Positions 1 to 12,240 of a stretch of 64,000 nt of DNA are shown here, in pieces (position 1 is the first letter of the stretch; every line of letters begins with the position of its first letter). The position numbers and the translations under genes were made by a program. The notes under the pieces were generated by a model, which searched no databases, had not been told where the DNA came from, and worked only from the letters and a program-made list of their open reading frames with translations. This DNA comes from Proteles cristata cristata (taxonomy: Eukaryota; Chordata; Mammalia; Carnivora; Hyaenidae), in contig JAESUZ010005532.1 in assembly GCA_017311185.1 (NCBI GenBank), positions 186,001-250,000 on the forward strand. The letters are read 5' to 3'.

Positions 1-759
1 ACGCAGAGCGGGAGCCAGACAGGCCGGGACTCTCCCCTCAGGGCCAACCCGCTCCTTATCTGGCAGCGGGCAGGCCTCAGTCTCCCCGGCTAGGAAATGG
101 GGTATCTACCCTGTTGAGTGTGACGCCTGGTGGCTAAAGTGCCCGGAGGCAGGAAGTCACTCAACAAACAGGTCTAGGGAACAGTGCAGCAGGCGCTGGG
201 GTCCCCAGGGGGGTCCTTTCCCGCGGAGGGGCAGATCTGACTATGCAGGGAGAGAGGGTAGCGCTGGGGGGGATGTGTTCCCATCCCGCCCAGTCCCCCT
301 CACCCCGCACCTGTCCAGAAGCCCCAGACAGTGTGACAAGCAGTGACGGTGGCAGGCTCTGCCCCATGAATGACACCAGGTGTCACCCTCTGGGGACTCA
401 GGGGGCGGAGGGGCCACTGGACGGTGCAGGGCGGGGTGCAAGCTCAGACACAAGCAGTCGCCAGGCCTCCCCATCTGTCTCCGTAAACGGCATCAGATGG
501 TCAGAGTCAGGAGTCCCTGATGTGTGACAATGCCCAGCCCCCCGCGGGGCCGAGAGGGAACCACAACCCGCTGCCAGAGGGCCCGGGACACGGCTCAGGG
601 CCCTCTCTGGGGCGGATCGCCCCTGGGACCGTGGAGTGGCCTTGAGCGGAGCAGGAGAGAAGGACCACGAAGGGGGGGGTCTTCTCAGGGAAGTGAGGGC
701 GTGCAGAAGACCCACTGCGGCAGGCAAGAGCCAAGGTCCCCAAGTGCTCCCAGCAGACA

Positions 760-900
760 GCCTGAGTGATTTAATGCTCACAGCCACCCTACGCTGCAGC
801 AGGCCTTCAGTTTGCAGGTGGGGAAACTGAGGCCTAGGACTTGAACTACTTCTCTGGGTCAGGCAGGCAAAGGGCACAGCACTTGGTCCCTGGGGGGAAA
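760..900 (+). repeat. MIR fragment
   Basis: It reads 'tttaatgctcacagccaccc' then 'aggtggggaaactgaggc', the diagnostic MIR core, in the forward direction. Old, diverged copy. Confidence 0.65.
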
Positions 901-1717
901 CAGCATATGACCATGCACATGGGTGCTTCGCCCCTCTCCCCAGCTCCGTGTGGCCCTGGGTGGGGGCTGCACCTAGCCTCACCCCTGCACCCATGGTTAG
1001 GGTCTAGCACTTGTCTGCAGAAGGGGCCCGAGGCAGCCCTGGGGCCTCCCTGCCCAGGCCGGGGGTATAGTGGAGGCTCCCAAGCCTGATGAACATCTCA
1101 TCTGCGTCTGGGATCTCACCGGCTCAGTCTGTCCACCCACCCAGCCACCCACCCACCCACGTGAACATCGGCCTCCAAGGCTGATGTGGCAACGGCATTG
1201 CTGCCTGGCCAGTCTGGGCTACAGTCAGCAATTAGCTGGCTTAGAGCCTGGTGCCCAGAGCCTTCTGGAAAAATACACTGTCCCCGTCTGAGCCACTGGC
1301 AAGGCCGGGGACATACCACTTAGCATGTCCGGTTATAATTTCCTCAATGACACGTCTCAGGGTCTGGAGGTCACAGAAAGGGCAGGAAGGGGTCAGCTCT
1401 GGGGCCTGAGAGACCTGGGGGTACACCCTGACTCAGCACTCAGCGGCTCTGCGGGCCGGGAGAAGTTTCCAGGCCTCCGCTCCACACCCAGAAAATGGGA
1501 ACATTGAAGCTTAGCTTCTGGGGCTCAGCCCTGAGTGACAGCAGAGAGGACCTCGGGTTCAGTGTGTCAGTGGGCACTGAGGGGCGGGCCACCTGGGCCT
1601 GGCTCTGGGGTATCTCCTGGGAGCGAGCGCCTGGCTGTCTGCACTAAGAGGCGGGCACTCACCAGGGCCGTTTGGAGAAATGTAGGCCAAGCAGCAAACA
1701 GGGCTCGGAGTATATAC

Positions 1718-1766
1718 AGTAGGAGCACACAGTAGGAGCACACAGTAGGAGCACACAGTAGGTGTC
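1718..1766. repeat. 13-bp tandem repeat, about 3.5 copies
   Basis: The unit 'agtaggagcacac' is repeated three times perfectly and then breaks in a partial fourth copy. It is short and probably length-variable. Confidence 0.85.
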
Positions 1767-2502
1767 CAAGGATATTGCTATTCTGACGCTGAGCTCATGC
1801 CATTGGTGACTCTGTGTGGAGCGCCATCAGGGGTGAACACTGTCCCCACCCCCCAGAGACGCAGGGGCAGCGATGCCCCGGAAGGAGTTCTCCACCTGGG
1901 CAGGCTCCACGCCCAGTGAGCAGGGAGGGAGCCCAGCGCTGGGGCCAGGAATCGGGGCGTGAGTGATTCTGCCCGCCCCCAGGGACTGCCGCGGGCCACC
2001 GGGTCCTCTGTGCCTCGTGTTGGGATAATGGCCCTGGCTGCCTCCACCCCCTCTGGAAGGCACTGTGGCTGGGGCTCTGAGCCCCCGCCTCATCTGGGCT
2101 GTTTGGGGGGCCCCCTTCAAAGACAAAAGGAAGAGAAATTCTGATCTCAGGTGTCATTCACACCGTCAGTGTCTCCTCTTTGGGGGTATGGGACGCTCCC
2201 GGAGGAGACCCCAGGGTTCCACTGAGCAACCAACTTTCAGGGCTTGGAGCCTTCCAGAACCAGCTCCAGCAGTCCCTGTGCCACCAGAGCTGACACCACG
2301 GTGCACCTGCTTAGCACACCCTGGTGCTGTGAGCTCAATACCCCTCCTCTCAGCGGGAGACCAGAGTCAGAGGGGGCTGTCCCTCCCCAAAGGCGCACGC
2401 AGCTGGAGGCATCAGGGAGGTCTGCCTGGCCCCCCTTGCACTTGGCTTCTCCCGCCCCCGTGCCAGAGCGGGGGTGGGGGGCCTGGGAGGGGGCTCGCGC
2501 AC

Positions 2503-2602
2503 CTCAGGAAGAGCTCAATGTGGACCACGGCCGGCGCGATCTTCTCCACCACGTCTGCGATGAAGTTGAACTTGTACCTCGGGCTGGTCAGCTGGTGGAG
2601 AC
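2503..2602 (-). CDS. HTRA3: HTRA3 exon 2 (start of protease region)
   Basis: 100 bp, phase 1 in and phase 2 out. The acceptor is 'gccagtgcag' and the donor GTGCGC at 2502. It encodes [20 protein letters not shown], then [14 protein letters not shown], the conserved entry into the trypsin-like protease domain of HtrA proteins (nearly identical in HTRA1). The split Gly codon joins ACPAG of exon 1. The catalytic His/Asp/Ser exons and the PDZ domain are not in the window; I looked for SGSGFI..TNAHV on this strand below 2,500 and did not see it. The gene is therefore cut by the left edge. Confidence 0.97.
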
Positions 2603-5600
2603 CTGCACTGGCAGAAATAGCCAGGCGCGTGAATGAGACCCAGACTCTGCCAGTTGCCCCCCAAACCCCCACCCAGGAGGAGGCGCCAGCAGGGGCCCCC
2701 CAGGGAAGCTCCATGCTCAGCAGCGTGAGACGCCAGACCCACACCCCTCACTGGACGTGACACCGCCAGGCAGGCCGCAAGGCTCAGAGATGTTAGGACC
2801 CTTGCTCTGGGCTGCGCATGGTGACGTGACATTGGCGCCGGCGCCGGGCCAGCCCCCCCGGGCCCTCACCCTTTCTCGCATCTACAGCAAGGCCCTGGTG
2901 TGAGGCCGCCGTCCCCTGCCTGCCGGCTCTGGCCTGTCCTCCAGCCCTCGGGCCAGTGCAGTGATGGGGCAAGGTGACAGCAGAGGCCCCCTGCCAGCCC
3001 TTTGGAGCTGCCCCGGGCTGGCCCTGGGGTGGCCCCCTCCTGGGCCCCAAGGGACGCCGGAACACTGAGTGGCCAGGGCCCCCTGTCTGACTTGGCCAGA
3101 CCCCAGTCTGACTTTCTAGGCGGTTTGTGGACCCCCTGGAACGTTTGCCGGGTCAGATTTCTGCTGCCGTCAGCAGTGGGGGGCCGGCGGCCAGGACCGC
3201 AGGCCTAAGGGACGTGGGTGGCATTGTGCCCACACCCCTTCAGTCTTCCTGCTCGGGCATGTGCCGAGCTCTCTCTGGTCGCAGCCAGAGACTGGCGGGG
3301 CCTGGACCAGGGCTGCACAGCACTGCTTGTAAGCGGCTCCCCAGATGAGCAGCGGGTCCCACATGCCGGGCTCGGACAGGCACCCCCACTTTCATCTTAA
3401 AGGCGGGAAGATCATGGCTCCCTGAGCTCAGTCCTCCTGCCTGAAGATGCGGATCTACTTGGAGACCCGGGCCGCGGGCTCTCTTCCTGTGCCTGAACCG
3501 GCACTCAGGGCCCAGAGACAGCTTGCTGCAGGGTCCAAGGTCATGGGTGGGGAGGAGGCCTCCCCGCCCCACCGGATCTGCAATGTCTGCCTCTCAGCTG
3601 GGTGGTGGGCGCTGGACCCGGGGGCCCAGGCCACTGTGGCCGGCCTGACTCAAAGGCTGCCTGTCCGGGGGTGGCCAGAGCCGGGCTACGGTCGCTGCAA
3701 GGCCCCCTCGCCCATCAAAATGCAGGCGGCTGGGGGCTACCCAGCCTGGGTGCCCTCTCCCTCCAGCGGTAAAGCCCTCGGAGGGGCGGGCGCTAAGGCT
3801 CAGAGCTCACGTGAACAAGGGCCCCAGGGGCAGGGCCTGCTGTGGGTGCACACTCCCAGCACACCGTCGGGGCTCGGAGCCTCTGTTTCCACGGGGTTCA
3901 CTGATTCTCCCTGATGCTCCGCAGGTGAGGCTGCCAGTCAGCCGGCGGGGGGGTGGGGAGCGCTGAGCCCAGCTCTGTCCTCCCCCCAGTTCCCCCCACC
4001 CCACGCCCAGAACCCACATCAGGCTCTGGCCTCTGGGCACAGAGAAGGTCCCGTCCAGGTCCCGGTCTCCGACAAAGCCCTCCTCGCTAGGCAATTCCTG
4101 CACCCTGGGGACCTCAGAGGACCCCGGGCCCAGGCCCCTGTCCCTTCCACGGGGTAGGGGCTCCGCAGAGTCTGCCGGGTTTACCTCCGCCGAGGCTCGT
4201 GCCCATCATGCTCTGCTGGGGAGGGCAGTCCCCGAGGGCCAAGTCAGGCGTCACCCGTCCCTGCTGTGTAGCCTGTTTGGCCATTTACCCCAAGTCTCCG
4301 CTCCATCACCCACCGTTCTGTGCCTCAGCTGCACAGACCATTCCCCGCTTCTCCCTAGCAAGATGTTCCAGCTTGTCCCGTGCGCAACTCAAATCCCGCC
4401 TCCTCCAGGCAGTCCCCCAGAAGGCTCCTTCCAGCCAACATGAGTCTCTCCCCCCTGGGGGGAGGGGTCCCAGCATCATGCCCCGCCCACAGCACCGCCT
4501 CTCAGGTGGGGTATATTCAAGCCACGCAGGCAGAGGGCCTCTGTGTGCGTGCGCGCGCGCCCCATGCCGTGTTTAGGCGAGTGACCCGTCAGGCACCTCA
4601 CAGTGTGACCGGGGATGGGGCGTGCGGAAGCCCAGAGGTGCCTCCATCCAGGTCCCAAGGACTTGAGAGCCTGAGCCCTCCCCGGCCCAGGGCCTGGGGC
4701 GCCCCTCTGAGGCTCCTGGGTCAGCCAGCTGGTGACCCGCGCCCAGTCAGGCCCTGTTCCTTTAAGCAGAGCGCCGTGGTGGGCGGTGGGGAGGGGAGGT
4801 GGGGCGGGCCGGCCTGCTTCCTGGCCCTCCTCCCCACACACGGGTGAGTCACCCCATGAATCAGTGGGAAGGGAGGACTCGGTTCCCACAGCCTCTTTCC
4901 ACATGAAAACCTTGGGCCCCACGGCTGGAAAGCAGACTCTGTTTATTTGGGGTTTTGACAACCCCCGCCCCCACCCCCTCCTCCGCCAAAGCTCTGAAGT
5001 CAACAGTCAGTCCCGACCAGACTCAGCTGTTGGCGGGTTTTGTTGTTGTTTTGTTTTCAAAAATAAACCGTGATCCGCGGGCCTTGGAAGTTTTCGTTCG
5101 GGCGGATCTGACACACAGCACAGCCGTCAAGGCCAGGTGTCCAGCGGCGCCTCCGGGAGAGGAAGGGACCTGGCCAGGATGGGAGCGACTGGGACCGGAG
5201 TGGGCAGGGAGAGAAGCTGGGCTTCGGGGCTCCACCCTGGCGGGGCCCAGCTTCCCGGGGGGTCGGGGGCAGTGGCACAGCCACACTCCCATGGAGCGAC
5301 AGATGGGGAGTCCAAGGCCCGGGGTGGGAAAGTGACTGGCCCACACATCCCGCCGGGCCGCCGTATGGTGCCGTTACACAGCTTGCGGACTGCACAAGCC
5401 CAGGACCGTTACTAACAAAGATCGCAGCATGACTGGCTTCCCTGGGAGTTGGGCAGTGCACAGCCTGCCCAACTGTACACACTGCCCCTTCGGCACATAA
5501 CGGGCACCGAGACCAGTTCTGTTCCCATAACTCTGCCGTCATGGCCCTATTCCATCAGAAGAAGCCCCCGCCTGTACCACGTGGTTAGCTGTGAGCGGGA

Positions 5601-6854
5601 CAGAAGGGCCATCAGCGACGACCCCAAAGCCTGTGCCCCTCTGCCCGTAATGCTGAACACGGCTGCACACCAGACGACGTCTTAGCGGCATTCGAGGACC
5701 AGGCTCCATCTCCATCCGCAGCCTCACCTGCTGCCACTCTCCTCCCTGTACCCCCAGCTCCCTTCCGTTGTCCCGCAAGCCCAGGCCAGCACACCTCCTC
5801 TGGGGAGCCCGCCCTGACTTGGCAGGCACAGTGACCACCTCACTGCTCTGGGTCCAACAGCCCCTTGTAACCCCCTGCCCAGGCGTGTTCCTCTGTCCCC
5901 ATGGCCTGGGCGCCCCAATCCACAGCACGAGAATGAGTGAATGAGCAGGGGGGGTGCATGGGTGTTCTGCAGAGACAGGGGCGCTGCCCCGGGGCCCCTC
6001 CACAGCCCAGCCCCCACCTGCAGGCCCCCCTTACCCGCCAGGGGCAGGCTTGAAGCCCAGGAGCCGCCTCCGGGGTCTGATTAGCTTCCAGAGCATTTCT
6101 CTGCCTTTCTCTTTCTCTTGCAAGCTGGCCTGCCCCCAAGTAACCGTCGCCACGCGGGCCAGGAGCAGGGCCTTCAGGTCCCACTGTGGCCCCCAAGGGC
6201 ACGAACGCTGCCATCTGGGGCCCTGAGCCCCCAGCGCCGGGCCCGGGAATGCCGGCCCCTCCCCCGCGGGCTCGGGATGCCTGTGACTCCAGTGAACTCT
6301 CATGACAGTCCGCAAGGCAGGGGTCTTTGCCCACCTTACGGGCCAGGAGGTCCCCCACCAAGGCCCCGAGCCAGGTCCCTGGACGCTGACCCCAGGCACT
6401 TCCTCTGCCCCGGGGCGCCTGGCTGTCCCGCCCAAGGGCACCCAGCCTCGGGTCCTCGGCTCTGGTCAGCCCGGCTCCTCCAATGTGCCGACCTCGTGGA
6501 GGAGAAGGTTCTCCCACCGGCTCGTCTGGACTTTTTCAAGGTGGGTATGCAGGCTGGTCGCCACCGAAGCCAAAGTGGGCTCGGCCCCCGGGCCCTCCTC
6601 CGACAGGAAGCCCTCCCTGCTCTGACCGGTCCATCCGCTGGCTCCCCTGGACTCAGGCTTCCAGCTGGGTCGTGAGGCTAAGCAAGATCAGTGGAACTCT
6701 GCTGGGCGTGTGGCAGCCCTGCCACAGACACTGCCTTCTGGCACCTTCTCCTCCTCGACTTCCTCTCTTTTGCTCTCTCACTGATGTCAGAGACACCCGC
6801 CTGTCAGTATTTAGTCTGTGGGCGCTCAGGCCTGTCAGCCTTTACGCTGTGCAC

Positions 6855-7015
6855 AGCGCATTAGTCTCCTCGCCTCGCTGGCTGTTCAGTGGCCCCGTGA
6901 GGACAGCACCGTCATCCCCGTTTCACAGACGAGGAATCTGGGGTGCAGAGAGCTTAGGAGACTTGCAGAACAGAACGGAGTCTCAGTTCCGGCTCCACCC
7001 ATCATGCGCTACAGG
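6855..7015 (+). repeat. MIR fragment
   Basis: A diverged MIR core ('tcatccccgtttcacagacg' then a '...gcagagagcttagga...' section) in the forward direction. Confidence 0.6.
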
Positions 7016-8866
7016 AGCTAAAGCATACAGTTGCACATGCTGTGCACTGCATATCTCCAAGGTTCACCCGCTCCCCCTCCACACAAGGCCTGGTGTTAGG
7101 TTTGGGGCACACATATATGCATCCTGGCCATGCCTTTGCTGCACCGAGGACAAGGGGTCTGTGACTTTATTCTCTTTCTTACCTGCTTGCCGAACACCCT
7201 TATCAAAATCAGACAGAAAAGCTACCTCCTTAAGGCGCTAGAGGTCTGCCTCGCGTGCAGAGCAGCAGACAGAAAATCCGCGGAATCTGGGCTCCGGCAG
7301 AGCCGTCCCTCCCCAGCTGGGATAGGTCAACACCCCTGCTAAGCCTTTTCTTAGAACAGGCCATGAAAATAAGACCTAAAGAATGTGGGTTTAAGGCTTT
7401 GACAGCCGGAAGCACAAGGCTGGTGTGTCACCCTTGATCTTGGTAAACCCGGTGGCCACCCTCCCTCAAAGCAGGGCCCCAGGAGGAGGCAGGACACACC
7501 GCTCACCCCGCCAGTGTGATTTGTGCAAACCCCAGGCCCTCTGGGGAGGCCAAGCACTCCTGGCGGGTGGGTGAGCTCGTGGATGCCTGAGGGGCGCCCG
7601 TCAGGTGCATGGAGCCTGTGGGTGGAGGCTGGGGCCCTGTGGGCCCAGCTGACCCAGCACAGGGCCCATCTGGCCGAGCCGTGGCACCTGTGGTCACCCT
7701 TACATGGCTGCGTGTCTCCTCTGGGCCCCCACAGACACGGACCTGGAGGCAAGGACGGGGACTTGGATTTGGGCGTGGCTGGGGTGGGGCTCCACCAGCC
7801 TCACAGGTGGGGGGCGGGGCTGCCGCCTGTCCGGAAGCGAGCCCATGCACTCCCACAGACACAGCACCACGGCCCCCGCGCACGGACGCAGTCCCTCATC
7901 AGCCAGTGTCTGGCCACGGACCCCCGCCCCCACCGGTCACCCTCTGCACCGGGGTGGCCCCCAGTACATAATCCGCACTCGGTGCCTTGCCTCTCCAGAC
8001 CCGCTCCTCTGGGGGCCCTGCCTCGAGGGGTCCGGACCCGACACCCTGACACCCCCCCCACCAACCCAACCCCAACGCCATCGGGGACCTTCAGGCCCTT
8101 GGGCATCACCCTCGATCCAGCCTCATCAGCCCCACACCCAGGGCACTGGCCTCCCACTAGCTGCGCCCCCGCCCCGCACGTGCGTTACTCCTCAGCCTTC
8201 AGCTCCGCGCCTCCGACGACGGGCCACCCTCGCAGCCCCTACATGAGACACCAGCCTGTGCTCTGCGTTTCCTGCTGTTCTCCACAGGGGCGCTCTCCGT
8301 GCCCACCTCTTCACGGCCATGTACACACCACCTCCTCCAGGAAGCCCTTCCTAATCTACCCTTTCCCATTTCTGGAGGTGGTTTCTCCATCACCTGGGTC
8401 CCACGCATAGTCCTCTGTCCCTCACAAGCCAGGATCGGGGATTTCAGATCGGGGATCTCCTAATGGTGGGCGCATCCGGGCAGGAAAGGGGAGGCCAGGG
8501 CGCCGCGAGCCTGCAGGCTGCAGCACAAGCCAGTGCTTGGTCCTCCAGGCAGCGGGAGCCGAGTCTTATCACACCCCCTTGGAGATGCCTGAGTGGGCCG
8601 CCTCCAGGGGTGGCTGGGGGGGGTCCCGGCCGCACCTCCAGGCTTAGGCCAGGAGTGCGGGGGTTAGGGGGTGTCCCAGGCCCAGCCTGGTCAGCAAAGG
8701 CCAGCTGCACAGCACCCCGGCTTGCAGACTGCTCCCTGCCAGGGGTCCTCAGCCCTGCCGTCTGGGCTGCGGGGAGGAGGGGGTGAGGGGAAGCGTCATC
8801 TGGCCCAGGCCCCCCTACGGAATTCTGTGCACAGGAAGCTGCTCAGAGGATTAAAAATCAAACATA

Positions 8867-9070
8867 GGGGTGCCTGGGGGCTCAGTCGGTTAAGCGACTG
8901 ACTTCGGCTCAGGTCATGATCTCACGGTTTGTGGGTTCGAGCCCCGTGTCGGGCTCTGTGCTGACAGCTCGGCGCCTGGAGCTGCTTCAGATTCGGTCTC
9001 TCCCCCTCTCCCTACCCCTCCCCTGCTCACGCTGTCTGTCTCTCTCTCTCAAAAAAAAGAAAATAATAAT
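8867..9070 (+). mobile_element. Felid tRNA-derived SINE (CAN-SINE type)
   Basis: Starts 'ggggtgcctgggggctcagt' with a tRNA-like A box and the B box 'gggttcgagcc', then the 'gtcgggctctgtgctgac' body, a TC-rich stretch and an A-rich tail. It is flanked by the target-site duplication 'aatcaaaca' (8856-8864 and 9071-9079). It lies antisense to HTRA3 in intron 1. Confidence 0.95.
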
Positions 9071-9439
9071 AATCAAACACCAACCAGAGCCCTGACATAA
9101 ATAAGACAGGAAGAGACGCGGTCTGAACCTGCACTGGGCTTGCACAATAGACCCGGATTGTTAAATGCCACGTTGCAAACTGCCCTTGGGCTCTATATTC
9201 TGAATTGACGTGTGCGTCAAGGCCTACCTGTCCGTGGTGGTGGTGGGCAGTGAGGCTCCGAGGCTCGCGGGCTCCGGCTAAGCGCAGCCTCCTCCCTATA
9301 TGGACACGATGAGCGCGGCTATGTCTGTGTTTATCATCCCACTGGTAGATACGCATCCACCACGGAGATGGGAATATGCAGAACTCCTGGAGAGGTGGTG
9401 AGGCCCCGTCCCTGCGGGTGTGCAAGGAGGGTCGGGGGA

Positions 9440-9860
9440 CTCACCTGCTGCACGACAGATGGTGCACCTACTGTGCGCCAGCTGCTGGAGCAGGCCTGGC
9501 GGGGAACAACCAGGCCGGGCTCCCCTCCCCTGTGAGGCTCAGAGCCTGGTAAGATGGAAAATAAGGCCGATGGTTCGGGTCAGAGGGGTGACGTGAGGGT
9601 CTGGAGGGAGCCCGGGGTGTGCTTGTGAGGCTGACGAGGGGGGTGCCCGGGTGGGGTCGTCAGGGAAGGCACCTCAGAGAATCTAGGCCCAGACAGATGA
9701 GGCCATGGCTACATGAAGGTGAGGAAATGGGCACTTGGGGCCCCAGGCACAGCATGTGCAAAGGCCCTGAGGTGGGGAGAAGGGCAGGCTGGAGCACAGA
9801 GGATGAGGTGGCCATGCGGGGGGCGGGGGGCGCAGATGGCACAGGCCCTTGTGGGTAAGT
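9440..9860 (-). repeat. L2 LINE 3' fragment, antisense
   Basis: The segment from 'tggtgcacctactgtgcgcc' to 'gtgcaaaggccctgaggtgg' is the reverse complement of the L2 3' end, whose sense strand reads '...cctcagggcctttgcac...'. Diverged. Confidence 0.65.
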
Positions 9861-10560
9861 GTTGGGGATTTGCCAAGGGGGTCCTGCCGGTGACTGGCAG
9901 AATGGAGGAGGCCACGGTGCGGGGATAAGTACCAGCCGCGGTGGCTTGGGGGACGTTTCTAGGTTGAGCCAAAGACTCGCCCATGGCCAGGAGGTAAGGA
10001 ACGAGGGGAAGGAGACCAACGCTTCCGGCCGAAATTTCCCAGGACCACGGCCAGAAGGGATGCAGGGGGAAGAGGCGGGCGGGGTCACCAGCGCCCGGAT
10101 ATCTGAGGGCAGGGCGAGGCAAGGGGGCAGCTGGCGGGAATTCCGTGCAGAAACGCCCGGGCCGGGCAGCACCTTACGTGTGGATGACACCTGGCGCCTC
10201 TGGCTGCACCCTTGGGAGGACGGGGCTGGGGGGAGTGGGGACTGAGCCCAACAGGGCTGGAGACCTGGCCGAACCCACCTCCAGGCCCCGGGACCCTGCC
10301 GTCCCCCGCCTGCAGGAGAAAGCCTGGGGCCCACGACCGGGCAGCCAGCCAGGGCCCAGGCCCCGCCAGGAGACCTCAGACCCATCGCTGGACTCCTCCT
10401 GCCTCGCTGAGCGCATCTGCGGCGCCCGAAGGACCAGACTGGCAAAGCCAGATGGCACGGTGCTGGCCCGAGACGCCGGCGCGGCAAGGGTCCGGGAAGG
10501 ACCGGATTCCGCACCTGCAGCCCGCAGAAACCCGGGTGTCTGAGGTCCCTGTGCCTGGGA

Positions 10561-10802
10561 CAGCGAGCGAGGGGCGGGGCCGCGAGTGAGGGCGGGGCCG
10601 CGAGCGAGGGGCGGGGCCGCGAGTGAGGGCGGGGCCGCGAGTGAGGGCGGGGCCACGAGCGAGGGGCGGGGCTGCGAGTGAGGGCGGGGCCGCAAGGGAG
10701 GGACGGGGCCGTGAGTGGGGGCGGGGCCACGGCTGAGGGGCGGGGTCGCGAGTGAGGGCAGGGCCACGGATGAGGGGCGGGGCCACGACTGAGGGCGGGG
10801 CC
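10561..10802. repeat. GC-box minisatellite, 13 units of 18-19 bp
   Basis: Thirteen consecutive units follow the pattern 'gcgagtgagggcggggcc' or 'gcgagcgaggggcggggcc', and nearly all contain GGGCGGGGC, a perfect Sp1-type GC box. Units alternate between the 18-bp and 19-bp forms in the first half, and the second half is more diverged ('acggctgag', 'acggatgag'). The proline-rich open frames across it are repeat artefacts. Confidence 0.95.
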
Positions 10803-11639
10803 ACACAGACACAAGGTGCACCGCGCTCCTGAAACCCAGTCCCAAGCCCTCCACGCTGCTCAGACGCCGCCAGCCCCTCTCTTTACGGCCCCGTCTTCCC
10901 CCTACCCCGAGGCCCTTGCCCTTTGGGCTCTGGCCGTGCTGGGGTCCCGTGAGGCCACGCCCTCCGCCTCTGCTTTGCTGGGGTCCCTCCTGCTCACCCC
11001 ATCCTTTGCTGGGAGAGCCCCCGCCCACCTTCCACAGCTCAGCACAGAAGTGGGGAGGGGTTAAGCAGGCTGCCCAAGGCCACACAGCAGAGCCCCAGCC
11101 CGTGACCTCCACACCTGCGGCCATCTCTTGTCTGCTGAGCGACCTGTGCACCCGTCCACGGTCGGCCTCTTGCCCTCTTCTCACCCTCTGACGTGTATCC
11201 CCACCCTTCAAGTTTCTCCAGGCCACAGACAGGGGCTGCCGGTCATGGCACCCCCGCCACCAGCCTAGGGCCAGCTGGACACACATAGAAGGTACTTTAT
11301 GAATGTGGACTCGGTCAGTCAAGAAAGGAGGGTTTCCAAATGCTCAGGCCACCTCCAACCTCCCCACCCTCCCCGCCGCCAGCCTGGAGCCCTATTCTAA
11401 AAGCATCCCCCACACAGGGAGTCAGGGTTGGGCGCCCCGTGGACACCTCCAAACTCTAGTGGGCAGGGCCGGCTGTGCCCTGAGCCCCCTGTGTCTCAGA
11501 GACATCGGCCTGGCCTGAGATGGGCCCGCCAGTCCCAAGCCCCAGGGCAGAGGGGCCACCCGCAAGGGGCCAGTGTCTCACTGAATATGAACCACCCGCC
11601 TCTGAGGCTCGGCGTGGCTCCGTGGCTCCGGGCTCTCAC

Positions 11640-11735
11640 CCCCGCTCTCCCGGGCACCATCTAAACACACGCCTGAGCGTATCACCCTCACCTGCCTCCA
11701 AGCCCTTCACTGGCTGCCTCAAATAACCACATGCA
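11640..11735 (+). repeat. L2 LINE fragment (left part, interrupted)
   Basis: 'gcctccaagcccttcactgg' and surrounding sequence resemble the L2 3' region ahead of its 'aggataaagtccaaac' motif. That motif reappears at 12,013 ('aggatgaagtccaagcc'), after an inserted element. Confidence 0.5.
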
Positions 11736-11736
11736 A

Positions 11737-12003
11737 TCCTATGTCGTGTTTCCCAGACTGGGCTCTTCGGAACCCCAGTGTGCCAGGAGGTAGTCTGTGC
11801 GCTGACACTCTCGGGAAACGCTGGGTTTTACTATTTTGTGTGTGTGGTGTGGGGGGAGGGGGTTTCTCATCGTAGGTTTTCTCCGAACTCCTGAAGGACT
11901 GGGGCATCATGTAAGTCACCACATCAGGGACACGGCTCACTTTCCCGAAGTGTCAGGGCCAGGAGACACTTATTTCAGGAATACCAGACACGATTTGGGA
12001 AGT
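11737..12003. mobile_element. hAT-like non-autonomous DNA transposon (MER1/MER3 type), nested in L2
   Basis: The left end 'tgtttcccagactgggctct' and right end 'cgatttgggaagtg' form short terminal inverted repeats of the 'tttccca...tgggaa' kind seen in Charlie/MER elements, with typical 'cggaaccccagtgtgcca' sequence after the left end. It separates two collinear L2 pieces. The subfamily is not assigned. Confidence 0.5.
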
Positions 12004-12004
12004 G

Positions 12005-12240
12005 TGGCCTTCAGGATGAAGTCCAAGCCATCGGCACAACACTTGTGGTCACTGGCCACCGTCCCTGCCGACCTGCCCGGCCCTGGGTGTCACACACACA
12101 CCCCCGCGCCCCACTGCACACCAGCTGCTCTGGGCTCCCCGCTCTTCCCGGTGCTGCTCGCACGGGCCGCAAAGCCTCCACGCGGTGGCTCCCGCTACTC
12201 CCTCTTCCCAGGAGCCCTTCCCTACCGCTGCCTGGAAACG
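12005..12240 (+). repeat. L2 LINE fragment (right part)
   Basis: 'ttcaggatgaagtccaagcc' followed by 'tggtcactggccaccgtccc' matches the L2 3' consensus order in the forward direction. Confidence 0.6.

Larger units (their letters stand above)
1..2502 (-). other. HTRA3 intron 2 (partial)
   Basis: No coding exon is visible. It holds a MIR-like segment at about 760-900 ('ggtggggaaactgaggcctagg'), a short CCCA-rich run at 1,133-1,161 and a 13-bp tandem repeat at 1,718-1,766. The rest is unremarkable GC-rich intronic sequence. Confidence 0.7.

Noticed and set aside
8867..9070. tRNA gene-like A and B boxes in this and the other seven SINEs
   Set aside because: They are the tRNA-derived heads of SINEs, with no cloverleaf 3' half and with SINE tails.
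10174..11322. Frames of 382-384 codons on the minus strand with RPRPHSRPRPS repeats
   Set aside because: The repeated part is the GC-box minisatellite; the rest is GC-rich HTRA3 intron without similarity to a protein.
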